Shown: positions 54,759 through 62,276 of the stretch, piece by piece
How positions within the stretch are numbered: the first letter of the stretch is position 1
Layout: each line of letters begins with the position of its first letter
NCBI GenBank assembly: GCA_028736075.1
Contig: CP117875.1
Coordinates: 1,612,001 to 1,676,000, forward strand
Reading direction: 5' to 3'
DNA length: 64,000 nt
Source of the DNA: Chryseobacterium sp. KACC 21268
GTDB taxonomy: Bacteria > Bacteroidota > Bacteroidia > Flavobacteriales > Weeksellaceae
Program-made: the position numbers and the translations under genes
Notes under the pieces: model-generated
Seen by the model: the letters and a program-made list of their open reading frames with translations, nothing else
Databases searched by the model: none
What the model was told of the DNA's origin: nothing

Positions 54759-55712
54759 CTATTGATGTAATTTCTCTAATTCCGACAACTCACTTTTATA
54801 CTTTTCAACGTCCCAATTCAAATTCCAGTTTTTAACATAGTCAGAGATAGGGCCAAGGCCAACTTCTGTTCTTCTTTTATCCACATTGTCAGGGTCGGTC
54901 AATGGTAAAACATAGTGCGAATTATCTTTCGGATTGATACCTATCTGACTGCCGTAGATTTGTTTCCGGCCTTCTCGGATTTCTATCCTGTCGATCAACA
55001 AAGCCAAAGAACCTGCATTTGCATTTCCTTTGGTTACAGCTTCTCTCATCATTGGCAAATACTTTCGTTGCGTCTCCAGATCCGAATGTTGAATGACAAG
55101 AAATATCGCACTGTTGGCTTGCGCGCCTACTTTTTCTTTTCCAACCCAACCTTTTTCATCTAATATCTTTTTTACTCTTAATAAGTTGATTGAGTCGCTC
55201 TGAAGTGTTATTTTCCAGAGGTCTTGCATTTCTTTAGAGTCATCACTGTGGGTTTTTAGCGTTTCGTGGATCTGCTTTCTGTATTTTTGGTCTTCCTCCA
55301 GAATGGTCAACAATTCGGCCTGCAATGGTTTGTCATAATTCGCTTCTACCAACTCTAATTTCTTTTCCAACTTTTCAACCGTTTTCTCCCATTCTTTTTT
55401 TGAATGCAGATTGTCCAGATCAGTATCCGACTTTAAGTGCCTTAGATTGGTCCAGCCATTTTCTATGGATAAGTTCAACCATCTGAATGCTTTTTTTGTA
55501 TCGCCTGCCAATGCAGATGCACAAGCACCATTATACAAGTGACTTGGATTTTTGCTTTCGATTTTAAAAGCTTTATCATACAGCTCAGCAGACATTTTGT
55601 AATCTTTTGAGGCGTACGATTGATTCGCTTCACCGATTAAGGTCGAATAGTCTTGCGCATTAACACCTGTGAATAAAAATAATAATAACAAAGTATAAAG
55701 GTGGTTTCTCAT
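54759..55712 (-). CDS. Secreted TPR protein with DUF6624-like domain
   Basis: 317 residues. Signal peptide (MRNHLYTLLLLFLFTGVNAQ), two or more tetratricopeptide-like repeats (SYASKDYKMSAELYDKAFKI; GACASALAGDTKKAFRWLNL; about residues 25-105), then a DUF6624-type domain starting LQAELLTILEEDQKYRKQI and including FLVIQHSDLETQRKYLPMM and LALLIDRIEIREGRKQIYGSQ. Found singly or in small families in Bacteroidota; function unknown. Predicted periplasmic. Confidence 0.78.
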   Translation of the reverse strand: MRNHLYTLLLLFLFTGVNAQDYSTLIGEANQSYASKDYKMSAELYDKAFKIESKNPSHLYNGACASALAGDTKKAFRWLNLSIENGWTNLRHLKSDTDLDNLHSKKEWEKTVEKLEKKLELVEANYDKPLQAELLTILEEDQKYRKQIHETLKTHSDDSKEMQDLWKITLQSDSINLLRVKKILDEKGWVGKEKVGAQANSAIFLVIQHSDLETQRKYLPMMREAVTKGNANAGSLALLIDRIEIREGRKQIYGSQIGINPKDNSHYVLPLTDPDNVDKRRTEVGLGPISDYVKNWNLNWDVEKYKSELSELEKLHQ

Positions 55713-55833
55713 TTTTTTCTTTATTAGATTTTAGAGGTTTGCGTTGTGTTTTTTCTTAATGTTTGCTAACTTTATGAGGCGCTTGATATTACGGATTTGT
55801 AATTCGCGTTATCTTGGTATTGTATTCTGCCAC

Positions 55834-55925
55834 TGGTGCGAGGCTCTGGCTCGTATCATCTTTCATTTAATATAGCTTTAAAGATTTTAAGTAGTACACA
55901 AGCGTGACGCTCGCGCCAGCGGGGG
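55834..55925. repeat. 92-bp repeat element, copy A
   Basis: Starts TGGTGCGAGGCTCTGGCT and ends CTCGCGCCAGCGGGGG. The ends can pair (TGGTGCGAG with CTCGCGCCA, one G-T mismatch). It is exactly as long as copy B (56390-56481), in the same orientation, with well-conserved ends and a diverged AT-rich middle. The two copies flank the 138-residue gene. Confidence 0.75.
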
Positions 55926-55943
55926 TGCATATTTGTTATCAAA

Positions 55944-56360
55944 CTACTTTTTCAAATTATCTATAATTGTTCCTATAAATGCTCCTCCTGCTGCGGTAAC
56001 AAGAAATAATGGAAGTCCTATTGCTGAACCCAATGCTGCTATACCAGCTCCTTGTGCTCCCGCAAACAAAATTCCTACGCCACCTCCTACTAAACTCAAT
56101 CTTGTTGGAAGGTTTGCGTTTTTCCATTTAGTAGAAAAAATTTGTGTGACAATTTTGAAGGCACTTTTAAATGCTTTAGAATTGTTAAGCTCTTTTAATT
56201 CTTTTAATTTTTCTTTTTTGGATAACGTTGTTTGATCTTGAATCATTTTGATCTGAGTCGCCCAGTCTAAAACAATTTCACGGTCACTTTCTGGTATCTT
56301 TAAAATTTCAATTTCGAGTCGCTTACTACTTTCTGTCTTAGTTAGATTAGTGTTCATCAT
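55944..56360 (-). CDS. Hypothetical protein with glycine-rich hydrophobic C-terminus
   Basis: 138 residues. The N-terminal ~85 are charged and helical (LEIEILKIPESDREIVLDW; TTLSKKEKLKELKEL). The last ~45 are two hydrophobic stretches packed with Gly and Ala (LVGGGVGILFAGAQGAGIAA; GLPLFLVTAAGGAFIGTII), as in small pore-forming or membrane-inserting proteins. I do not recognise the family. Flanked on both sides by a 92-bp repeat and on the same strand as the AlbA_2-ATPase gene, whose stop is 130 bases upstream. A membrane-effector role is a guess. Confidence 0.65.
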   Translation of the reverse strand: MMNTNLTKTESSKRLEIEILKIPESDREIVLDWATQIKMIQDQTTLSKKEKLKELKELNNSKAFKSAFKIVTQIFSTKWKNANLPTRLSLVGGGVGILFAGAQGAGIAALGSAIGLPLFLVTAAGGAFIGTIIDNLKK

Positions 56361-56389
56361 TATTTTTTATCCTTTGTAAGATTTCGTGT

Positions 56390-56481
56390 TGGTGCGAGGC
56401 TATGGCTTATATCCTAATTAAATTAAAGAAAACTCTTGAGATTTTTAATATTATGCGAGCGAATGCTCGCACCACCGGGGG
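56390..56481. repeat. 92-bp repeat element, copy B
   Basis: Terminal inverted repeats TGGTGCGAG (56390-56398) and CTCGCACCA (56466-56474) are perfect over 9 bases, followed by CCGGGGG as in copy A. Lies between the 138-residue gene and the ATPase gene stop. Confidence 0.78.
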
Positions 56482-56490
56482 ATATAGATC

Positions 56491-58476
56491 TTATAAAATA
56501 GTATAAATATTATCTTGATCACTTGGCTGAAGACCCCATCTAAAAGCCATATGAACTTCCCAATCATAGCCAAAGTCTTCAAATTTCGGTACTAAATAGC
56601 GATTTTCTTCGAAATCTTTTCGTTCAATGAATCCATCATGCTTTACTTTAGTTGCAGTGATAAAATTAATTTTATATAAAAAAGCTGCTAATTGTCTCGC
56701 ATCAGCAGGTTTGCCATTTGAAAATTTGAATTCACCACGCTCTCTAATTTTATTAATTTTTAAAAGAAGACCTTGTGTTGTATAATAAAAACTATCTGAC
56801 GTCTTCGCAGTTCTACGATCTGGTTTCATCCCGAAAAGTAATCTTTCTATTGCTGGAAGCTCAGATTTGTATTCATTTATAGTATCCTGAATTCTGTCTA
56901 ACGAATATTCATCAAAGACTGCCTTTAAATCTTGAGTTGAAATAATCGGAGATTTTCTGTTTTCAGCATTTCTTGCTGCTAGTGTTAAAAGTTTTACCAA
57001 ATCCCTTGGTCTTTTTCTTATCACTGATAGTAGTACTCTAAATGTCTCCCGACTTTCCCATTTTCCTTGACCAGAGAAGATAGGCTCAATAATACTTATT
57101 AAGTTTCTCGCTAGATCTGCTTGATGTGAACTACGTAATAATGCCTCATCAACGGGTTTCTTAAAAAAAGTCCTAACACGTTTTACAAGTAAGGCTAGAA
57201 TCTCGTGGTAAGACCATCTATACCAAATTACAGAACTTTGAGTTTTATCTGTACTTTCATCTGATGTTCTATATAAAAAATATACATCTGATCTTAAAGA
57301 AATTTTAAAATGTAAACGGCGGTTCTCCTCACTAATTATATCTCTGATTGCATTTAAAAGTGCAGATATTTTAGTAATATCCGATTTAGTACCTTCCCAG
57401 CCACGATCTAAATCATCAACGTAGATATTTATTGCGGGATTTAATAAAAAATCTTCCAATGACTTTTGGTGTTTCTCAGGTACAAATCCGTCATTTATAG
57501 ATTCTTCAAGCTTTTCAATAATTAAATCTACAAAGTTTCCTTCGAAATCACTGAAGTCTATTTCTTCAATCTGCTTAATCCCAAAATAGCTGAAAGTTTT
57601 TTTTAAGATAATTGTAAATAAATTAACTCTCCAGTTTCTGATTATGTCTGAGAATTCTGTTAAGCCTTTACCTATTTGAGCAACATCGTTAGGCTTAATT
57701 TTTATAGGTAATTTTCCTGCATCTTTATCTTCAGACATTGCTACACTAAAAAGAGCTGATTTTCCAATTCCTTTGTGACCAACTAATATTCTGAGCGGTA
57801 AATCAACGGCTATTTTATTGAAAATTTCATTTTTGAAATAATATTCTTTTAGTCTTTCAACGTCTTCATCTTCTGCTGCTTCATTTCCAAATAATTGTTG
57901 TATTGTAATTTCATCGAATTGAAAAGACGTTTCTCGATTTTTAGCAATTACTTGTGCTTTTGAATTTAATTGTGCTTTCTGTGGTATAGTTTTTAACCAA
58001 TCTGAAATTCGTACTACTTCATCATATCCAGCTTTTTCATTACTTGTATTTCTTCTAATGTAAATAACATTTCTCTCTAATGAACCGCCAAAAGCAGTTG
58101 GTAAGCAAGGACTAGAATATCTTTCAACTGGAATTTCTATGATCTGATATTTTAAACCATTTTCATCAATGAAGGGGTAAGTATTAAATTTAGGGATAGG
58201 CAATATTTTATCTTTAATTTTTGATTGAAGAACTGCACCATCTATAAATTCATTTTCTCCAATTCCAATCCTATCGCCATTATCCTTAACTCCAATAATA
58301 ATATATGCGTTAACATCTCGGACTGTATTAGTAAAGGCAATTATATCTTTCACGAATTCTGCGTCTTTGTCTTTTTTTGAAGAGCTTACAGAGTCTGTAA
58401 AATATCCAATTTCTTTAAAGTCTACGAAGTCATTTTCTCCATTAAGGATGAGTTGATTAAATAATTCTGTTGTCAT
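56491..58476 (-). CDS. AlbA_2 (Schlafen-type) - P-loop ATPase fusion protein
   Basis: 661 residues. Residues ~10-150 are an AlbA_2 domain (GENDFVDFKEIGYF, AFTNTVRDVNAYIIIGVKDNG, RNVIYIRRNTSNEKAG). After a linker, a P-loop ATPase follows: Walker A GHKGIGKS at 233-240 and Walker B INIYVDDLDR with D354/D355, resembling the Sll1717-type/KAP-like ATPases. SLRSDVYFLYRTS and SVIRKRPRDLVKLL (sensor-like) follow, and a C-terminal helical part ends in a winged-helix-like stretch (~560-661). No membrane segment. The gene is AT-rich (14 of 60 G+C at 57241-57300) and solitary. AlbA_2 domains are often linked to nucleic-acid binding and ATPases of this kind to defence; function here is unproven. Confidence 0.72.
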   Translation of the reverse strand: MTTELFNQLILNGENDFVDFKEIGYFTDSVSSSKKDKDAEFVKDIIAFTNTVRDVNAYIIIGVKDNGDRIGIGENEFIDGAVLQSKIKDKILPIPKFNTYPFIDENGLKYQIIEIPVERYSSPCLPTAFGGSLERNVIYIRRNTSNEKAGYDEVVRISDWLKTIPQKAQLNSKAQVIAKNRETSFQFDEITIQQLFGNEAAEDEDVERLKEYYFKNEIFNKIAVDLPLRILVGHKGIGKSALFSVAMSEDKDAGKLPIKIKPNDVAQIGKGLTEFSDIIRNWRVNLFTIILKKTFSYFGIKQIEEIDFSDFEGNFVDLIIEKLEESINDGFVPEKHQKSLEDFLLNPAINIYVDDLDRGWEGTKSDITKISALLNAIRDIISEENRRLHFKISLRSDVYFLYRTSDESTDKTQSSVIWYRWSYHEILALLVKRVRTFFKKPVDEALLRSSHQADLARNLISIIEPIFSGQGKWESRETFRVLLSVIRKRPRDLVKLLTLAARNAENRKSPIISTQDLKAVFDEYSLDRIQDTINEYKSELPAIERLLFGMKPDRRTAKTSDSFYYTTQGLLLKINKIRERGEFKFSNGKPADARQLAAFLYKINFITATKVKHDGFIERKDFEENRYLVPKFEDFGYDWEVHMAFRWGLQPSDQDNIYTIL

Positions 58477-58586
58477 GGTTTTTTTTTTTAAAACGAAGGA
58501 AATATAATGAATTTTGTCTTCGCATCGTCCAAGTTATGTTCTCGTATATATTAATCTGTAATTGTAGTTAATTATGTGAATTTTAG

Positions 58587-58631
58587 CTAATTAGGATATA
58601 AAAGTGATAGAAGTAAAAGAATTTTCTTCAT
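58587..58631 (-). pseudogene. Truncated start of a tandem duplicate of the 130-residue gene
   Basis: From ATG at 58631 the frame reads MKKILLLLSLLYPN and stops. The start and its upstream promoter region (58604-58690) match 59064-59149, the same part of the intact neighbour, closely (for example GAATTTTCTTCAT and CAAATTTACAAAATA in both). Homology ends near codon 11, after which the sequence is unrelated. This is a decayed second copy whose body is missing. Confidence 0.7.
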
Positions 58632-58698
58632 TGGAGGGGTTATGGTATTACTTTTTTTAGTTTGACTCAAATTTACAAAATATTCCGATGTCACGTTA

Positions 58699-59091
58699 TT
58701 ACTCTTCCTTTAAACAAAACGCACTATAGAATCCCTCTCCAATAGAATCTGGTGTTACGTATTCTAGATCTACAAGGTATTCTTGTTCTGACATCTTGCT
58801 CATAAGTTTTCCCTCTTTGGAATAAACACTTACTTGTATTAAACCTATTTGTTTGGAGTAACAGTCAAATTTCCACAATGTTAATCGGTAACCGTCAACG
58901 TATTTTGAGGTTTTCGACGTTCGGGTGGGATAATATTCCGTTTTATCGGATACTGATTTAATCCAAGCAGTATTTTCTGTATTAGGCTTGTAGTAGTAAG
59001 CGACGTCATCCGCTTCAAAGATCGGTTTCCAATCCTGAGCATAGCTGAGTGAGAATACAAGAAGTAATAGAAGCAGAAGAATTTTCTTCAT
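58699..59091 (-). CDS. Secreted protein, surface-adhesin E-like
   Basis: 130 residues: signal peptide (MKKILLLLLLLVFSLSYAQ) and a small mature domain with WKPIFEADDVAYYY, TAWIKSVSDKTEYYP, LTLWKFDCYSKQ and GFYSAFCLKEE. The two Cys and the WxxFDC..S pattern fit the surface-adhesin E type domain (PF16747), which is weakly conserved. Probably periplasmic. Its 5' end is duplicated directly downstream (58604-58690). Confidence 0.7.
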   Translation of the reverse strand: MKKILLLLLLLVFSLSYAQDWKPIFEADDVAYYYKPNTENTAWIKSVSDKTEYYPTRTSKTSKYVDGYRLTLWKFDCYSKQIGLIQVSVYSKEGKLMSKMSEQEYLVDLEYVTPDSIGEGFYSAFCLKEE

Positions 59092-59326
59092 CGGAGGGTA
59101 ATGGTATTAGTTTTATAGTTTGATTCAAATTTACAAAATACTCTGATATTCAGTAAATTAATTTTATAACTTAACATAATATAAACCATAATTAATAAAT
59201 TAAGTCTTAAAAATTCAATTTATCATAATACGTTATATAAATAATTCATTAAAAATACTTTTTGTATTAATAAAATATTTATTTTAGAAGTTCAAATTTA
59301 TGTTAAATCTTTAAAAACAACAAACG

Positions 59327-59890
59327 ATGGCAGAAAGCAAAAACAACATCATCACACACGGCCTTAGCGGTAAAGTAGGAGACCTTATCGTATTCAGCCA
59401 AAGAAACGGCAAAACCATAGTGTCCAAAGCACCAAGGGATAAAACCGGAGAAGATTCTCAAAAACAAAAAGACCAACAGCTCAAATTTCAGAGAGCTGTC
59501 CTCTACGCCAAAGCGGTCTTAAATGATCCGGAGCAAAAAGAATTGTACGAGGCAGAGTCAGACCGTTCAATAGGTGTTAGTACCTACAATGTAGCGGTAG
59601 CAGACCTCCTCAATGCCCCAAAAATAGAAAAGATAGACCTCTCAGAATATGCAGGACAAAGAGGGGATGTCATCAAAATCACAGTAACAGATGATTTTCA
59701 GGTAAAAGAAGTGACTGTTCGGATTGAGAATGAAGATGGCAGCCTGGTAGAAGAGGGTTCCGCCCTGGATAGCGGCTTCGAATGGCTTTACACAGCAACT
59801 AAGGCAAACTCGGATTTATCTGGAGACAAGATCACGATAAAAGCAACGGACAACCCTGCCAATCTGACAGAAAAGTCTCAAACCCTATAG
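59327..59890 (+). CDS. Hypothetical protein with DUF6266-like N-terminus and Ig-like C-terminus
   Basis: 187 residues, no signal peptide. The N-terminal NIITHGLSGKVGDLIVFSQR followed by GKTIVSKAP resembles the start of DUF6266 proteins (GILGGFSGKVGxVVG...), which are abundant in Bacteroidota. The C-terminal ~80 residues (DVIKITVTDDFQVKEVTVRI ... GDKITIKATDNPAN) look like one Ig-like beta-sandwich. A 235-base AT-rich leader precedes it. Function unknown; possibly a structural or secreted-by-other-route protein. Confidence 0.65.
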   Translation: MAESKNNIITHGLSGKVGDLIVFSQRNGKTIVSKAPRDKTGEDSQKQKDQQLKFQRAVLYAKAVLNDPEQKELYEAESDRSIGVSTYNVAVADLLNAPKIEKIDLSEYAGQRGDVIKITVTDDFQVKEVTVRIENEDGSLVEEGSALDSGFEWLYTATKANSDLSGDKITIKATDNPANLTEKSQTL

Positions 59891-59908
59891 TTCCCAAAAA
59901 CAAACTTC

Positions 59909-59941
59909 CGACGAAGGATCGACGAAGGAACGACGAAGCGA
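59909..59941. repeat. Three 11-bp tandem repeats
   Basis: CGACGAAGGAT, CGACGAAGGAA, CGACGAAGCGA in direct succession, 19 bases after the preceding stop codon. Helical-turn-length period. Confidence 0.7.
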
Positions 59942-59971
59942 CACACGCCTAAAATAATATGTCAAAATGAC

Positions 59972-59998
59972 AAAGCCACCCAATCCAGGTGGCTTTTG
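59972..59998 (+). terminator. Terminator after the 187-residue gene
   Basis: AAAGCCACC / GGTGGCTTT hairpin followed by TTGCT. Confidence 0.65.
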
Positions 59999-60025
59999 CT
60001 ATAAATATTTGAAGATCTAAGTCAT

Positions 60026-60124
60026 TGTCAGGCTGAGGCTCTCGAAGCCCATCAATATAAAAACCAACGCCAAAACCACAGAATCGAAACGTCTCTCATC
60101 TCTCATCTATCCGTCTCTTATCTC
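60026..60124. repeat. Dyad-motif relative and heptameric tract
   Basis: TGTCAGGCTGAGGCTCTCG... (60026-60047) is a relative of the repeats at 42811-42935. From 60091 a 7-base rhythm follows: GTCTCTC, ATCTCTC, ATCTATC, CGTCTCT, TATCTC (to 60124), directly before the acs stop. Confidence 0.5.
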
Positions 60125-60127
60125 AAA

Positions 60128-62035
60128 TTAAACTCTTTCATTCTTAATCTCATCCACAATCTCCGGATTCAGCAAAGTCGAGATATCCCCAAAACTGTTG
60201 AAGTCGCCCTCCGCGATCTTTCTCAGAATTCTACGCATGATCTTCCCGGATCTCGTCTTCGGCAACCCGGACACAAATTGGATCTTGTCCAGCTTCGCGA
60301 TCGGCCCGATCTGCTCAGAGATCAACTGGTTGATCTCCTTAGCAAGGTTCTCGCGGTTTCTTTCCACCCCTGCATCTTTCAGGATCACAAAACCGTAGAG
60401 GGCATTGCCTTTCACATCGTGCGGATAACCCACTATCGCAGACTCCGCCACCGCAGGATGCTCATTGATGCTATCCTCGATAGGCGCCGTCCCCAGATTG
60501 TGCCCGGAAACGATGATCACATCATCCACGCGCCCCGTGATCCGGTAATAGCCCACTTCATCTCTCAAAGCCCCATCACCCGTGAAGTATTTCCCAGGGA
60601 ACGCAGAGAAGTAGGTCTCCTTGTACCGCTGATGGTCGCCCCAAATTGTTCTCGCAATCCCAGGCCACGGAAAACGGATGCAAAGATTTCCATCCACCTG
60701 ATTTCCGGTGATCTCATTCCTTTTCTCATCCATCAACACCGGCTGAATGCCTGGCAATGGAAGGGTAGCGTAAGTTGGTTTGGTAGGCGTCACAAAAGGG
60801 ATCGGCGAGATCATAATGCCACCTGTTTCCGTCTGCCACCAGGTATCCACGATCGGGCATTTCTTCTTCCCAACGTGGTCATTGTACCAATGCCAAGCCT
60901 CATCGTTGATAGGTTCACCCACAGAGCCAATGACTTTCAGCGAACCTAGATCGTGCTTCTCCACCCATTCCACGCTTTCCTTCGCCAAAGAACGGATTGC
61001 CGTAGGAGCTGTGTAGAACTGGGTCACTTTGTGTTTCTCAATCACTTCCCAGAATCGCCCAGCATCAGGGAAAGTCGGCACCCCTTCGAAGATGACGGTG
61101 GTCGCACCATTTAGAAGTGGTCCGTACAAAATATAAGAATGCCCCGTGATCCAGCCGATATCCGCCGTACACCAATAGATGTCATTTTCTTTATAATTAA
61201 ACACATTCTTGAACGTGTAGGCCGTATAGACCATATAACCCGCGCAAGTGTGCAACATCCCTTTCGGTTTCCCAGTCGACCCCGAAGTGTAAAGGATAAA
61301 CAACGGGTCCTCCGCATCCATAATCACCGTCACGAAATCCGCGGAGGCTTTGTCGTAGTATTCGTCCATCCAGTGGTCACGGCCTTCTTTCATCTTCACG
61401 TCGTTGTGCGTTCTTTTCACAACCAATACGTTTTCGACGGTCGGTGTTTTCTCTAAAGCTTCATCCACAAGACTTTTCAAATCCAGAACTTTGTTTCCCC
61501 TGTAACTTCCGTCAGACGTGATGACCATTTTCGCACCGCAGTCATTCACCCTCGAAGCCACCGCCGAAGCAGAGAATCCAGCAAATATCACGGAATGCAC
61601 AGCGCCCAATTTAGCACAAGCCAACATCGTGATCGCCAATTCCGGAATCATCGGTAGATAAATACAAACACGGTCGCCTTTCTCAATGCCCATTTCACGG
61701 AGGATATTCGCTACTTTGTTGACCCTGGTGTACAGTTCGCTGTATGAGATATGCTGTGCTTCTTCCTTTGGGTCGTTCGGTTCCCAGATGATGGCAGTCT
61801 TGTCACCACGCACAGAAAGGTGTCTGTCCAAGGCGTTCTTGGTGATATTGAGTTTCGCATTCTTGAACCATTTGATATTGGCTTCCTGCATATCGTAATC
61901 CACAACTTTGGACCAGCGCTGATACCAGACGAAGTTCTCATCCGCAATCTTATCCCAAAACTTCTTTGGATTCTTAATTGACTTTTTATACTCTTTGAAA
62001 TAATCCTGCAGATTCTGAATGTGATAATTTCTCAT
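60128..62035 (-). CDS. acs: Acetyl-CoA synthetase
   Basis: 635 residues from ATG 62035 (MRNYHIQNLQDYFKEYKKSI); a frame to 62122 would include 29 residues absent from the family. AMP-forming ligase that turns acetate, ATP and CoA into acetyl-CoA. Motifs: PLFILYTSGSTGKPKGMLHT (ATP/AMP binding), VDTWWQTETGGIMI, YFTGDGALRDEVGYYRITGR, VDDVIIVSGHNLGT, and the C-terminal acetylation-target motif PKTRSGKIMRRILRKIA. Hand count at 60301-60360 is 32 of 60 G+C, above its surroundings but usual for a highly expressed gene. Divergent from the arginine operon. Confidence 0.97.
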   Translation of the reverse strand: MRNYHIQNLQDYFKEYKKSIKNPKKFWDKIADENFVWYQRWSKVVDYDMQEANIKWFKNAKLNITKNALDRHLSVRGDKTAIIWEPNDPKEEAQHISYSELYTRVNKVANILREMGIEKGDRVCIYLPMIPELAITMLACAKLGAVHSVIFAGFSASAVASRVNDCGAKMVITSDGSYRGNKVLDLKSLVDEALEKTPTVENVLVVKRTHNDVKMKEGRDHWMDEYYDKASADFVTVIMDAEDPLFILYTSGSTGKPKGMLHTCAGYMVYTAYTFKNVFNYKENDIYWCTADIGWITGHSYILYGPLLNGATTVIFEGVPTFPDAGRFWEVIEKHKVTQFYTAPTAIRSLAKESVEWVEKHDLGSLKVIGSVGEPINDEAWHWYNDHVGKKKCPIVDTWWQTETGGIMISPIPFVTPTKPTYATLPLPGIQPVLMDEKRNEITGNQVDGNLCIRFPWPGIARTIWGDHQRYKETYFSAFPGKYFTGDGALRDEVGYYRITGRVDDVIIVSGHNLGTAPIEDSINEHPAVAESAIVGYPHDVKGNALYGFVILKDAGVERNRENLAKEINQLISEQIGPIAKLDKIQFVSGLPKTRSGKIMRRILRKIAEGDFNSFGDISTLLNPEIVDEIKNERV

Positions 62036-62168
62036 ACTGATTGATTTATGATGGTGGTTTTGATTAATGAATAGTTGCGAATCCTTTATAGACCGCAGTA
62101 ATAGCTTAGCCAAATTACACAAAATCTATAACAAATAGAATATCTGCCACGATTATTATTTGGCTGAA

Positions 62169-62275
62169 TAACAGATAATATTGTTGTTAAATAATAATTA
62201 ACAGATAATATTATCTTTTTAATTTGGATAATAAAGATAAATGTATTTAAATTTGCCACTTAATTAGATAATATC
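62169..62275 (+). promoter_or_regulatory. Palindromic operator-like repeats before the arginine operon
   Basis: TAACAGATAATATT occurs twice (62169-62182 and 62199-62212), 30 bases apart. The second is part of a perfect 14-bp palindrome AGATAATATTATCT (62203-62216). A partial third copy, AGATAATATC (62266-62275), abuts the ATG at 62277. Even spacing near three helical turns suggests binding sites for a regulator; an arginine-responsive one fits the context. Confidence 0.5.
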
Positions 62276-62276
62276 A

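Noticed and set aside
59909-59941. CRISPR array
   Set aside because: Repeats are 11 bases with no spacers and no cas genes are in the window.
60278-60949. 223-codon open frame antisense to acs
   Set aside because: Shadow of the acs coding strand; no recognisable domain or promoter.
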